Part shown: one piece after another, positions 50,652 to 60,943 of the stretch | Position numbering within the stretch: the first letter of the stretch is position 1 | Layout of the letters: the number at the start of each line of letters is the position of its first letter | NCBI GenBank assembly: GCA_028752135.1 | Contig: CP082782.1 | Location: 310,001-374,000 of the forward strand | Direction of reading: 5' to 3' | Origin: Ehrlichia sp028752135 | GTDB taxonomy: Bacteria; Pseudomonadota; Alphaproteobacteria; Rickettsiales; Anaplasmataceae | Length of the DNA stretch: 64,000 bases | Notes under the pieces: generated by a model | Told to the model about the DNA's origin: nothing | What the model saw: the letters and a program-made list of their open reading frames with translations, nothing else | Databases searched by the model: none | Position numbers and translations under genes: made by a program

Positions 50652-51513
50652 TATTTTTAACTCCTACTAAATATAACCCTAATTACAACAATTTTTTTTA
50701 ACGCATAGCTTTATCTATATCACTTAGAAAATAAATGTAAATTGTTAAAATACTATAGTAAGATTTTATAACGATTATATAAATGTTCATTCTCATAATA
50801 AATTCAAGTGTTGATTATATAAAATTATAAATTTGTTGGTTAGTAGAATATCAGTTTCTTGTATACTTGAATTTAATAAAAGTACTTAGTTATGTTAGGT
50901 AATATAGACATATATCTATGAATTTATTAGTTAATTTCTTGATAAATTGTTGATGTTCTTATTTTAAGTGAAGGTATATATGTTACTTACGAATTTGTAT
51001 GTGGTATTGTATTATGAAGTGTTTTTCTATTTTTTAAGTACCAGTGTGTGATGTAGGGGGAAATTTTTATTGTTGCTGAATAATGGTAGGAATTTATATA
51101 TTAATTTAAAAAACATAATTTTATTATTTTAAACTTTGATTTTTTGACAATTCTTGATATTTTACCTGTAGTAAGTAGTATATTACTCGATTTATTAGTA
51201 ATATCTCGTGTATAGTTAAGCGTTCTTGGATTGTGTGTAATAGTGGTTGAATGTTGACTCTATAGACATAGGTATGTATACTTTTAGTAAATTTAAAATG
51301 TTTTACTTACTATGTCCTTATATATTTTGTAAGTATATGTATTAATAAATGATCCATTTATTATAGTGGTAATTTGATTAGTAGAACGTATGTGGTAGCT
51401 TCTCTAAAGATGGTTTTTTTTAAGATTGTATAATATGTTTTTAAGTAAGTTAATTAAGAATAGATATTATTATAGTTGTGAATAATTTATGTATTGTCAA
51501 AGTAAAAAAAATA
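50652..51513. other. AT-rich spacer between divergent hslV and rho
   Basis: The left part of a ~1.05 kb gap; no gene or RNA recognised. Confidence 0.5.
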
Positions 51514-51640
51514 TGCTAGTTTAGCAACCGTATCGCCGTGTACACAAGGTTTACTATGTAAATACTTGGAGTAGAAAATTTACCATTACTAATCAATCTG
51601 TTTCAAGTACTATATTTATTAACATGGAGGATTTCCTCAC
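51514..51640 (+). other. GC-richer structured segment upstream of rho (leader or small RNA candidate)
   Basis: About 36 bases from 51514 are ~50% G+C in a spacer that is otherwise far lower. They are followed by a hairpin (CAAG-TTTA/TAAA-CTTG, 51545-51568) and a small GAGG/CCTC stem at 51627-51638. The 8-bp palindrome GTGTACAC is included. No tRNA or known RNA fold is apparent. It may be the rho leader, which in other bacteria takes part in rho autoregulation, or an independent RNA. Confidence 0.4.
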
Positions 51641-51706
51641 TCGTAAGGGTTATATAAATACTTAAACATTCATAGTCTAACTTATTTTAGTGTAAAGAGA
51701 GTTTTT

Positions 51707-53125
51707 ATGTCAGAGTCAGAAGATATTGTATTAGAAAGAGAAGAGATCCAGGAAATAACATTAGAAGAACAAGAAATAAATTCAGAAGTTCAAGAAGTGA
51801 GTTCAGAATCACAAGAAGAAGAGATAGAAGTTGCAGTTTCTACAGAAGAAGTTAGAATATTAGATTTAAGTGAATTGAAGAAAAGAAGTATCGAAGATTT
51901 ATTAAAAATAGCAGAAGATCTAGGTGTAGTAAGTAATGGTAGAATGCTGAAACAAGAAATAATCTTTCATTTGATGAAAAAAGTTGTAAATGATGGAGGT
52001 GCAGCAATAGGAGGTGGAGTAGTAGAAATATTATCTGATGGTTTTGGTTTCTTAAGATCTCCTGAAGCAAATTATGCTGCTAGTAGTGATGATGTATATA
52101 TTTCTGCAGGACAAATAAAAAAGTTTAATTTAAGAACAGGTGATATAGTAAGTGGAGAAATAAGAGCTCCAAGTGAAAAAGAAAGGTATTTTACATTAGT
52201 AAAAGCACATAGTATAAACTTTACAGATATGGGAAAACTGCAAAGATATGTGCATTTTGATGATTTAATACCGTTATATCCAGAAGAAAGAATATTGTTA
52301 GAATGTAATGATCCAGTTAGCCTCAGCAAAAAAGATATAAGTATGAGGGTAATAGATATAGTTGCTCCATTAGGGAAAGGACAAAGAGCACTTATAGTTG
52401 CTCCACCAAGAGCTGGGAAAACAATAATCTTGCAACAAATAGCACATTCAATATCTGTGAATCATCCAGATATAGAGTTAATAGTTTTATTGATAGGTGA
52501 AAGACCAGAAGAAGTTACAGATATGTGTAGATCTGTAAAGGGAGAAGTAGTGAGTTCTACATTTGATGAACCAGGATATAGGCATGTACAACTTGCAGAA
52601 ATTGTGATTGAGAAAGCTAAAAGAATGGTAGAACATAAAAAGAATGTTGTAATACTACTTGATTCAATTACAAGATTAGCAAGAGCGTATAATTCAGTAA
52701 TACCATCATCAGGAAAAGTATTAACTGGTGGTGTTGATTCTAATGCTTTACAAAGACCAAAAAGATTTTTTGGTGCAGCAAGAAACATAGAAAATGGTGG
52801 GTCATTAACAATAATAGCTACAGCATTAATAGAAACTGGTTCAAAAATGGATGAAGTAATATTTGAAGAATTTAAAGGTACAGGAAATTGTGAAATAATA
52901 TTGGATAGAAAAATATCAGATAAGAGAGTATATCCTGCAATAGATATTTCAAAATCTGGTACAAGGAAAGAAGATATGTTAATAGATAACGTATGTTTAA
53001 AGAAAGTGTGGTTATTAAGAAGGTTATTATCATCTATGGGTTCTGTTGAAGCAATGGAGTTTTTAAGAGATAAGTTATCGATAACAAAAGATAATAATGA
53101 ATTTTTTGATATGATGAATAGTTAA
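51707..53125 (+). CDS. rho: transcription termination factor Rho
   Basis: Rho is a hexameric RNA helicase that ends transcription. After a ~50-residue Glu-rich N-terminal extension not found in E. coli Rho come the N-terminal helical domain (LSELKKRSIEDLLKIAEDLG), the RNA-binding cold-shock fold (DGFGFLRSPEANY, DDVYISAGQIKKFNLRTGD), Walker A APPRAGKTIILQQ, Walker B VVILLDSITRLARAYN and the Q/R loops. At 472 aa it is longer than usual (~420) because of that extension. Codon use is unlike its neighbours: third positions favour A over T and arginine is nearly always AGA, making the message very purine-rich. Confidence 0.97.
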   Translation: MSESEDIVLEREEIQEITLEEQEINSEVQEVSSESQEEEIEVAVSTEEVRILDLSELKKRSIEDLLKIAEDLGVVSNGRMLKQEIIFHLMKKVVNDGGAAIGGGVVEILSDGFGFLRSPEANYAASSDDVYISAGQIKKFNLRTGDIVSGEIRAPSEKERYFTLVKAHSINFTDMGKLQRYVHFDDLIPLYPEERILLECNDPVSLSKKDISMRVIDIVAPLGKGQRALIVAPPRAGKTIILQQIAHSISVNHPDIELIVLLIGERPEEVTDMCRSVKGEVVSSTFDEPGYRHVQLAEIVIEKAKRMVEHKKNVVILLDSITRLARAYNSVIPSSGKVLTGGVDSNALQRPKRFFGAARNIENGGSLTIIATALIETGSKMDEVIFEEFKGTGNCEIILDRKISDKRVYPAIDISKSGTRKEDMLIDNVCLKKVWLLRRLLSSMGSVEAMEFLRDKLSITKDNNEFFDMMNS

Positions 53126-54207
53126 TATAGAGATAGAAATAATATATTGTTTAGAAATGTAGAATTAACTTAAGAAAGTGGTGTTAGGTATAAAATTTGC
53201 ATTATTTGTAAGGTATATGATGTCATGTTTATGTGTTGAGAGAAAGTTAAATAATGGAGTGACTAATAGTCTAATATTTAACCTATAGTTCAATATTTTT
53301 TACTTATTCCATATTTCTTACCTTGGATTTGTATATCAAATATAGGAGTGCAGTGAATAAAGAGTTAGGTTATTTACGTTTTCAAGATATACAATTGCAA
53401 TAGTATTTGAGTAGTCTGCGGTATGTTAAAGTTTAGAATTGAAAATGAATAGTTGGCTATTAAAGAATCAATCTTCTAATTAAAGAAATTACTGCTTTTA
53501 TTTCTACATCAGAATAGAATTTTAAAGAGAATTGAAGTAATGGATTGTTATTTGACAATTTTTTATGAAAAGTATGGGAAGAATTGAGATAGTTTAGGGC
53601 ATAAGTGCGAATAAATTGATATCTTACTAAAAAATAGTTGTATAATTGAAGAAATCAATAGTTTTAGATTATTATAGTATAAATTTTTTGTTTTAGTTGG
53701 TTAATTGTGTAATTGAAAGAGTAGATTGTATTATTGTAATGAGTGATTTGTAACTTTGTCTTATAAAAAGGTAGTGTGTGATTAATGATAATATTATAAA
53801 AGTAATTTTATAACTTATGTTATGAGGGTTTTGACAGGAATAAATAGTTTATTATAGAGTTCTATGTACAAAGTGTAGGGATATTTATTAATGGTTAATT
53901 AAAAATCTAATTACAAAATCAAGAAATGCAATTTAAGAATTTTATTATTAAAAATTATTATCATTAGTATCTATTGTTGAAGTAGTTGATTTTCTTATAA
54001 AGTGGATTATGTTCTCATGTCAATTGGGTAAAATTGATACCTATAGATGAAAATATGAAATTTGTACTAATTGGTATGTTGATAGAAATGATAAGTTGGT
54101 CTTACTGTTTAAAATCAAGCATTTTATAATTATGCAATTACTTAGTATGAATATTAGTACTGCTTCCTAAGTTAATGACATAAATTACTTTTTTAATAAA
54201 GTATAAC
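53126..54207. other. spacer between convergent rho and lpdA, no gene seen
   Basis: About 1.1 kb of AT-rich sequence with stops in all frames; no RNA gene, terminator or convincing repeat recognised. Confidence 0.55.
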
Positions 54208-55623
54208 TTAACTATTCAGTGACTCATTGTTTGACGATAGTACTGCTTCATGAATCATTTCTGAAAGTGTTGGATGAGGGAAAATAGATGAAATGATGTC
54301 TTTGTCTGTTGCTTCTACTTGTTTTGCTATAACATATCCATTAATCATTTCTGTCACTTCTGCTCCGATCATATGTGCACCTAATAACTCTCCGGTAGAC
54401 TTGTCTATAATGACTTTTGCAAACCCTTCAGTTTCGTCTATGGCTATAGCTTTACCACTGCAATTTGCATGAAATTTTCCAACTTTAATGTCGTACCCTT
54501 GATCTTTTGCTTGGTGTTCAGTTAATCCAATACTAGCTATTTGTGGTATTGAAAATATACAGCTAGGAATGTTACTTTTATTTATAGGATGTACTTTATG
54601 TTGAGAATCTGTAATTCTATTTTCTTTTATAGCTATACTATCAACACATAATACTGCTTCATGACTTGCCTTGTGAGCTAGACATGGAAATCCAGCAACA
54701 TCACCTATAGCGTAAATTCCAGGTTCATCTGTATAACAATAACTGTTAGTAATAATAAATCCTGAGTTATCTGTTTTGATTTGTGTATTTTCAATGCCAA
54801 TGTTAGTAGTATTAGGTTGTACTCCTACTGCTAATATAACTTTGTCTACTTGTAAATCTGTTGTGTTAGATATTTGAACTTTAGCATAATTATTAAACTT
54901 TTCTAATTTTGTAACTGAGCTTTTTGTGTAAATCTTAATTCCTTGCTGAGTTAAGATTTTATGCATTAGATCAGATATTTCGTGATCTTCAAGCGGTAGT
55001 ATGTTATCTTTTAGTTCTACTATTGTTACTTGAGTCCCAAACGTATTGTAAAAACTTGCAAATTCTATTCCAATTGCTCCACTTCCAATTATTAACAAAG
55101 ACTTGGGAAATTGATCAGGTATCATTGCATTTTTAGCATTCCATACTATATTGTTATCAAAGTTTATATTTGGTAAACTTTTTGCTTGAGCCCCTGTCGC
55201 TAGAATTATGTGTGTTGATGTGATATTAATTTTTTTATTTGAGCTATCTGAAACTTCTGCTTTTCCATTACCTAATAATTTTGCAGTTCCATGATAAACC
55301 TTTATATTATTTTTCTTCATTAGTTGACTGATCCCATTGGATAGTTTTTCAACTACGTTGCGTGAACGTTCTATTATTTTACTAAAATTGTATGTTATAT
55401 CTTTTACGTTAATGCCAAAAATATCTGCTTTTTTTGTATTGTGATAAATTAATGCAGATTGCAGTAGTGATTTGGTAGGTATACATCCCCAGTTCAAACA
55501 TATTCCTCCTAATGTGGATTCTTGTTCAACTATTGCAACGTTATATCCTAATTGGGCAGCTCTGATAGCTGCTATATATCCACCTGGTCCACTTCCAATT
55601 ATAAGGAATTCATGCTTAATCAT
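54208..55623 (-). CDS. lpdA: dihydrolipoamide dehydrogenase (E3)
   Basis: The flavoprotein reoxidises lipoamide in 2-oxoacid dehydrogenase complexes. FAD-binding IIGSGPGGYIAAIRAAQLG is at the N-terminus, the redox disulfide is in GGICLNWGCIPTKSLL (~residues 41-46), the NAD site is LLIIGSGAIGIEFASF, and the C-terminal active-site His is in FPHPTLSEMIHEA. The length of 471 aa is normal. Rickettsiales often keep two copies, one for pyruvate and one for 2-oxoglutarate dehydrogenase; the window gives no clue which this is. Confidence 0.95.
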   Translation of the reverse strand: MIKHEFLIIGSGPGGYIAAIRAAQLGYNVAIVEQESTLGGICLNWGCIPTKSLLQSALIYHNTKKADIFGINVKDITYNFSKIIERSRNVVEKLSNGISQLMKKNNIKVYHGTAKLLGNGKAEVSDSSNKKINITSTHIILATGAQAKSLPNINFDNNIVWNAKNAMIPDQFPKSLLIIGSGAIGIEFASFYNTFGTQVTIVELKDNILPLEDHEISDLMHKILTQQGIKIYTKSSVTKLEKFNNYAKVQISNTTDLQVDKVILAVGVQPNTTNIGIENTQIKTDNSGFIITNSYCYTDEPGIYAIGDVAGFPCLAHKASHEAVLCVDSIAIKENRITDSQHKVHPINKSNIPSCIFSIPQIASIGLTEHQAKDQGYDIKVGKFHANCSGKAIAIDETEGFAKVIIDKSTGELLGAHMIGAEVTEMINGYVIAKQVEATDKDIISSIFPHPTLSEMIHEAVLSSNNESLNS

Positions 55624-55850
55624 GTACTTTTATTACTTAATAAGTGAAGAAATCTTAATAATAGTGAAGAATCCTATTATTTGCAAGTTTTAACATTTTG
55701 AGTTGGTCATTATAAGTTTATTAGTTTTTTATTATATAAAGGTTTTAATAATTATATTTAGGCTGGCTTAATTATAAAAAAGTAAGTAAAAGTGTTGAAT
55801 TGTTAAATATCTGTAATATTATCTGTGTATTAATTTTTTATTATTAATTT

Positions 55851-58676
55851 ATGAAGATTTTACAGCAAATATCAGCTACAGTTGCACAAGAAAGCTCAGC
55901 ATACACTCAAATGGTTAGTTCTAATATTTCAAAAGCACATGGTATTAATTTTCTGGAAAAAGATGGTAAGATTTTTTCTGTATATTATGTGGAAAATGAC
56001 GTTGTAGGAGATAATATAGTCTGTGAAGTCCAAGATAATGGTTCTATTTATTCTACTATAGTTAATGACTATCCTATTTCAAAGCATATAGTAAAAAGTT
56101 ATTTGTCAGAGATGTTATTTGTAAAAACTCAAGACAATGATTTTTTAATTATTGTATTTCCTGAGAAAGTTGGAAAATATGAGAAAAGAAATTTGTTGCT
56201 AAAAGTATACAAAATTCATTATTCACCTAGTATATCCTTAGTTAATACAAATAAAATATGTTTAACTGGTACTAGTGGCGTAACAAGGGAAGAGGTTAAA
56301 TATCCTGTTGTTTTAAATCAAGATAAGTTAGGTAGAATCGTTGTCATTGCAAGAACAGATTATGATAGTAGAGGTGTTATTGCAGATAGATTATATGTGA
56401 TGTGGAAACTAGCATATAAGGATGGCGAATTTAAGATTATAAAACCTGGTAAAAATGGATACCGTCAATTTAACAATGAATATTTGTTTAAATATTCTGG
56501 TTATATAGGTTATGAACAATATCGTGATAGAATGATTATGATATCAAAGATTGACGACCGTTTAAGTTTTTTTTATGTGGGACAGTATATTTCAAACTAT
56601 AAGTTCTTTTCTAGTATATATGAAGTGTCGACACGTTATAACCTAAATTTTGGAAGGAGGAAATGTATTATAAATCCTTCTTATGGATGTAATTTGATTG
56701 ATGATTATAAATATAGAATCCCTGTAAGTGGTATTGATGTAATTAATGTTGTTCGTAATAAAGAAAATACTTATGTTGCTTATGTTGGAATAGTGCGTAA
56801 TAGTAGATATGAAAAACAGTTAGTTGTTGTTCATAGTACAAAAGGTAAGCAGTTGAGTGTATATGATTTTATGCCGATTGATTACTTTATCGATGCTTTA
56901 TATGTAAATTATGTTGGTGACTCTTTAGTTATAGTTACTATGGGAACAAGTAATATTGTAAGATATGAAATGTCAGAATTACAGTTAAGGTATGGAAATA
57001 TTGAATATATTGATGTGATACGAGTTCAACGTCAGCAAATAAAGAATATAGAAGATTTTGTCTATATTTTGACTGGTAATATTACTATAAGTAATATCGC
57101 TTATACTAATATTACTAATGTTCGAGCTAGAAGCTATGGTGATAGGGTTCCTAGTTTTTCTATAAGTATTAGAGAAGTACAATCTAAAGATATTTTCAAA
57201 AATGAAAATAATTACGCTTCTTCTGTGACAACTGATCCATTGCAATCAGTCACTCCTAGCTACACTGTAGGTAGCATCTCTAAATATCCTACAGTAGCTG
57301 GGAATTTGTTTGTTGATGCTGTAAAAAGTGGAAATCATAATGTATTCTATAGTCCAATTACATCTGAAATGTTATTAACTTCTCAACCACTGCAGTCACC
57401 TACTCCAAATTATTCAGTAGTAGAAGGTGTGACTGAATTTGAAACATCTATAGAAGATTATGCGACAAGATCAACAGCAAATCCAAGTATATTTAAGCAT
57501 TCTAGTGTGCATAGTTCGACACATTCTATGATTCAATCTTCATCCATTGATGAAGATAACCGTAAAGTTGTGATGCCTACTATAGTGACTAAATCATCAA
57601 TAGCAGTTAGTTTGTCGACTAGTAAGTTTGATGGTTTTGTAAGAATGGGGAAGGGTCCTTCCTTCTCTAATTCTGTGAAGTCTAAAATGTTGGTAACATC
57701 TGACCCGTTACAATTATTTATTCCAAATTATCCTGCAGTGAAAAGTGTGACTAAGATTAGATATGCAGGAGATTTTGTGACAAAATCAACGGTCAATCAG
57801 GATATATCTAAATATTCTGAGAAGAATGCAAGTAGTTCAACGCATCCTATGATTCAAGTTTTATCAATTAATAGGAATAGCAGTAGTGAAATTATAAAGT
57901 ACCCTATGGTAACTGAGTCAGTAGGAGATTTGCCTAATCAATCTGATAGTTTTGTGGAAAATAAAGATAGTTCTACCTTATACAATCCTGTAACACGTAA
58001 CGAGATTATAACATATGTCGATACTACAACAGAATCAATATTAACAACTAGAGGAGATTATATGTCTGGAGGTTATGGGACACCTAAACTGGGAGTTAAA
58101 ACATACTCTAAATCGACTACTAAATTGTCAAATGAGGGTAATATAAAGAAATACATAAATAATGATTCGGATATTGAATATGGACTCTCAAGTAAAAGAG
58201 TGAGGTATAATGTAAAACGTACTACTATTAGATCTAGTCCTCGACGTAACAGAATGACTATGAAAAGACATGTACTCTATAATGATGGTCTAGTAGTTAA
58301 TGATTATATGAATAGTACTATGCTTAATTTTACAAAACGTAATATAAGTGGATTATACCATTTGTTGGTAAATGATAGTGCTAATGTAAGTACTTCACTT
58401 ATTGCAGGTAATAGTACGGTTGATACAGTATATTCTAGAAGTCCTGCTGGATTATGGGTTGGCGTAGCATTAATGTTAATTTGTGTATGTGTATTCTTCA
58501 AAAGTGTGTTTAATACTGTTGCCAATTGTAATGATGTAAAAAAACATATTGGGGATTGTCTTCCTCGCAGAAGAAGACTTACAGTGCCAGTTAATCCAAT
58601 AAACGTGTTTGCTCTACAAGATGTGGGAGAAAATATAGGTAATCGAAGATCTGGATCATCATATGGGAGTGTATAA
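55851..58676 (+). CDS. large Ser/Thr-rich single-pass membrane protein with internal repeats (941 aa)
   Basis: Function unknown. There is no N-terminal signal peptide. Residues ~1-430 are rich in short beta-strand-like stretches with many Tyr, Val and Ile. Residues ~455-760 contain a diverged ~100-residue repeat (landmarks TDPLQS.TPSY, TSQPLQSPTPNY, TSDPLQLFIPNY, each followed by Ser/Thr-rich sequence and ST.KM or SSTH.MIQ). A Lys/Arg-rich stretch follows (~775-810), then one strong membrane helix (LWVGVALMLICVCVFF, ~867-885) and a basic ~50-residue tail. Ser/Thr-rich Ehrlichia proteins are often surface-exposed or secreted and possibly glycosylated. Next on the strand, 184 bp away, begins the pilus-platform-like cluster. 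Confidence 0.8.
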   Translation: MKILQQISATVAQESSAYTQMVSSNISKAHGINFLEKDGKIFSVYYVENDVVGDNIVCEVQDNGSIYSTIVNDYPISKHIVKSYLSEMLFVKTQDNDFLIIVFPEKVGKYEKRNLLLKVYKIHYSPSISLVNTNKICLTGTSGVTREEVKYPVVLNQDKLGRIVVIARTDYDSRGVIADRLYVMWKLAYKDGEFKIIKPGKNGYRQFNNEYLFKYSGYIGYEQYRDRMIMISKIDDRLSFFYVGQYISNYKFFSSIYEVSTRYNLNFGRRKCIINPSYGCNLIDDYKYRIPVSGIDVINVVRNKENTYVAYVGIVRNSRYEKQLVVVHSTKGKQLSVYDFMPIDYFIDALYVNYVGDSLVIVTMGTSNIVRYEMSELQLRYGNIEYIDVIRVQRQQIKNIEDFVYILTGNITISNIAYTNITNVRARSYGDRVPSFSISIREVQSKDIFKNENNYASSVTTDPLQSVTPSYTVGSISKYPTVAGNLFVDAVKSGNHNVFYSPITSEMLLTSQPLQSPTPNYSVVEGVTEFETSIEDYATRSTANPSIFKHSSVHSSTHSMIQSSSIDEDNRKVVMPTIVTKSSIAVSLSTSKFDGFVRMGKGPSFSNSVKSKMLVTSDPLQLFIPNYPAVKSVTKIRYAGDFVTKSTVNQDISKYSEKNASSSTHPMIQVLSINRNSSSEIIKYPMVTESVGDLPNQSDSFVENKDSSTLYNPVTRNEIITYVDTTTESILTTRGDYMSGGYGTPKLGVKTYSKSTTKLSNEGNIKKYINNDSDIEYGLSSKRVRYNVKRTTIRSSPRRNRMTMKRHVLYNDGLVVNDYMNSTMLNFTKRNISGLYHLLVNDSANVSTSLIAGNSTVDTVYSRSPAGLWVGVALMLICVCVFFKSVFNTVANCNDVKKHIGDCLPRRRRLTVPVNPINVFALQDVGENIGNRRSGSSYGSV
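57229..57990 (+). repeat. diverged Ser/Thr-rich repeats in the 941-aa protein
   Basis: Three units open at about 57229, 57376 and 57689 with (T/S)(D/Q)PLQ followed by P.Y. Units 2 and 3 are ~104 codons apart and align through SSTH.MIQ; unit 1 appears to have lost its middle. DNA identity is low, so the units are old. Confidence 0.65.
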
Positions 58677-58860
58677 GCTGAATATGTAGTTTTTTTGGGA
58701 TATCTTATGTAAAAATAGTATTAATTTAAAGGTGTGGTTATCTTCTTGTCTGATTTTTTTATTAATATGCCTTATGTTTATTACTATGTAATAGTAGAAA
58801 TATGATTCTTTCTTTATTATATGAATTATTTAAGCTTTAATACCATAATTTTGTGTAGAA

Positions 58861-60312
58861 ATGATGTTATTTTTTTCTAAGATATCTAAAAATAGAATTG
58901 TTATATCTGTGGGAGATCATGGTGCTGTAATGCTCAATATTGTAGGTGACGTAATACAGGATAAATATTTTATTGAAAATATACAGGATGTACCTATATC
59001 GCAGATTATCTCATGTATTACTGCATATAAAAGATCTCCTATATACCTTGTATTAAATCATTCTGATCAATTTTATACCGAACATAGTATGCCTATGTGT
59101 AATAGACTAATTGCTAGATCTTTAATGAAAATGAGTCTTAGTAATGTTATGGGTGATTGTGATATAGGTTCTGCATTTTTATTATCTGAACCTACTGTTG
59201 CAGATAAGAACTGGCACTATATGCTTGCAACAAGTCAATTAAATGATTTGTCTAAAAAATTATTAGAAGTTATTTTAGATAATTCAAGTAACTTTTGTGG
59301 AATATTGTTATTGCCAATTGAGTTATCGTTTCTTTGTAGTAGATTATTGAAACTCCAGGATAAAAATAATAGTGAATGGACTATATTTGTAGCTTATACT
59401 AAAACTAATCATTTTAGGCAAATTGTATTGCATAAGGGAAAAATAGTACATGTTAATAATATTATTATATCTTCGGATGAGTTATTATCAGATATTATTG
59501 CTGGTAAAGTCTATCAAGAAATATGTGATACAATATTGCATCTTGAAAAATTTGGATATACTAAAGGATCAGTTGTTGATTTATATATTATAACTTCTAG
59601 TAGTATAAAAACTAGTTTATTGTCATTTCATTTTAAGGATATGGATAGTCATATTCTTACCCCTTATGAATTATCAAAAGTTTTGATGTTAAAACAATCT
59701 GTCAGTATTATGAGTGAATTTTGTGATACTGTAATATTGTATGCTATTACAGACAATAGTCCGTTGAAGATTTTCCATACTAAAAGCACTAATTTGTTTT
59801 ATAAGATTTTTTTTGTTAATACTTATGTTATACCATCTTTGTTATGTTTGATTACGTTGATGTCTTTACTAAATATAAGTTATATATTTAGGATAAATAG
59901 TAACTATGATGAAAAAATAAATTTACTTATTCGTCAGGAAGAATTGATATCTCGGGTTGAGAAAATTAACCAAGACAACAGAGTAAGGCAGGTTAATGAG
60001 ATGTATGAAACCATAGATGTATATAAGTTGCTTCTGGCAGGTGATTTCTTTTCATTTGATCTAATATTGCGATTGCGCAAAGTTGATTTTATAGGATTTA
60101 ATATTAATTATCTGTCGTTAGATACTACTGATCAAGGTATAGCAATTAAACTCTTATTAAAATTTGTGCAGGAAAAACAATTCTCAGATTATTACGATAA
60201 ATTAAAAGCCAACATAGCAAAAGAGTTTAAAGATTGTAAAACAGAAGTCATAGATTCTTTACCTAGTATTTCAGATGATCAAAAGATTATTGTGGTTAAA
60301 TTGGAGAAATAA
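58861..60312 (+). CDS. predicted inner-membrane protein with PilM/PilN- or GspL-like architecture (483 aa)
   Basis: No family recognised with certainty. The N-terminal ~300 residues look like a cytoplasmic actin-like fold (KNRIVISVGDHGAVMLNIVGD, two further strand-helix blocks, ILLLPIELSFLCSRLL). One membrane helix follows (~residues 322-344, VIPSLLCLITLMSLLNISYIF). A coiled-coil segment comes next (EKINLLIRQEELISRVEKIN) and then a small alpha/beta periplasmic domain (~390-483). This order is that of GspL or a PilM-PilN fusion in type II secretion and type IV pilus systems. The next gene starts 4 bp later. The comparison rests on architecture, not on motifs. Confidence 0.6.
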   Translation: MMLFFSKISKNRIVISVGDHGAVMLNIVGDVIQDKYFIENIQDVPISQIISCITAYKRSPIYLVLNHSDQFYTEHSMPMCNRLIARSLMKMSLSNVMGDCDIGSAFLLSEPTVADKNWHYMLATSQLNDLSKKLLEVILDNSSNFCGILLLPIELSFLCSRLLKLQDKNNSEWTIFVAYTKTNHFRQIVLHKGKIVHVNNIIISSDELLSDIIAGKVYQEICDTILHLEKFGYTKGSVVDLYIITSSSIKTSLLSFHFKDMDSHILTPYELSKVLMLKQSVSIMSEFCDTVILYAITDNSPLKIFHTKSTNLFYKIFFVNTYVIPSLLCLITLMSLLNISYIFRINSNYDEKINLLIRQEELISRVEKINQDNRVRQVNEMYETIDVYKLLLAGDFFSFDLILRLRKVDFIGFNINYLSLDTTDQGIAIKLLLKFVQEKQFSDYYDKLKANIAKEFKDCKTEVIDSLPSISDDQKIIVVKLEK

Positions 60313-60316
60313 CCTC

Positions 60317-60943
60317 ATGAATAGTATATCACTAAAACGATATTGCATAATTAAGATATCAGTTTGTTTCGTGTTATTATGTACTTTATCTGTAACATTA
60401 TATTACCTGTATAAGTCCAATTCTTATATAATGCAGCATAATTTTCATGTTGCTGGTAAAATTCAAGAATTAAGCTTTGAAGTTATGGATGTTCATAAGC
60501 ATGAAGCAATGCTAAATAATAGTGGTACTTTATGGCAAGAAATATCCACTTCTAATATATATAGTACTGTTTATGAAGAAAATTTGGGGACGTTAATAAG
60601 TGATTTTTGTAAAAAGTATTATCTTTTTAATTCTCGGATAAATATATCTAGTCCTAAAGTTGTAGATGATGTTTATAATAAGGAGCATATAGATGTAACT
60701 CAGAGACATATTGAAATAAAATTTGCATCTATTAGTGATGAGCACGTATTTTTATTTCTTAATGCAATACGTCATGATATTTCTGGATATATTAAAATTA
60801 TTAGTTTGAATATTGAAAAGAATAAGGATATTACAGATGAAGTATTACAATCTGCTTTAAAGGGAAAGATGATCCCTGTAGTACATGGTAGTGTTTCATT
60901 TGATTTATATAGTATAGTAGGTAAATTTATTGATGAAAGTTAA
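60317..60943 (+). CDS. predicted bitopic inner-membrane protein with PilO/GspM-like architecture (208 aa)
   Basis: No family recognised with certainty. I choose the ATG at 60317 (MNSISLKRYC), four bases after the preceding stop, over an overlapping upstream start. A short basic N-terminus is followed by one membrane helix (IIKISVCFVLLCTLSVTLYYL), a helical segment, and a periplasmic alpha/beta domain that ends with VHGSVSFDLYSIVGKFIDE. PilO and GspM share this layout and follow PilN or GspL in operon order. It overlaps the next gene by 11 bp. Confidence 0.6.
   Translation: MNSISLKRYCIIKISVCFVLLCTLSVTLYYLYKSNSYIMQHNFHVAGKIQELSFEVMDVHKHEAMLNNSGTLWQEISTSNIYSTVYEENLGTLISDFCKKYYLFNSRINISSPKVVDDVYNKEHIDVTQRHIEIKFASISDEHVFLFLNAIRHDISGYIKIISLNIEKNKDITDEVLQSALKGKMIPVVHGSVSFDLYSIVGKFIDES

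Noticed and set aside
51514..51570. tRNA gene in the GC island before rho
   Set aside because: No acceptor stem, no T-arm GTTC-type loop, and no cloverleaf could be drawn.
52462..52788. 108-codon frame antisense to rho
   Set aside because: It arises from rho's purine-rich codon use and has no start signal or motif.
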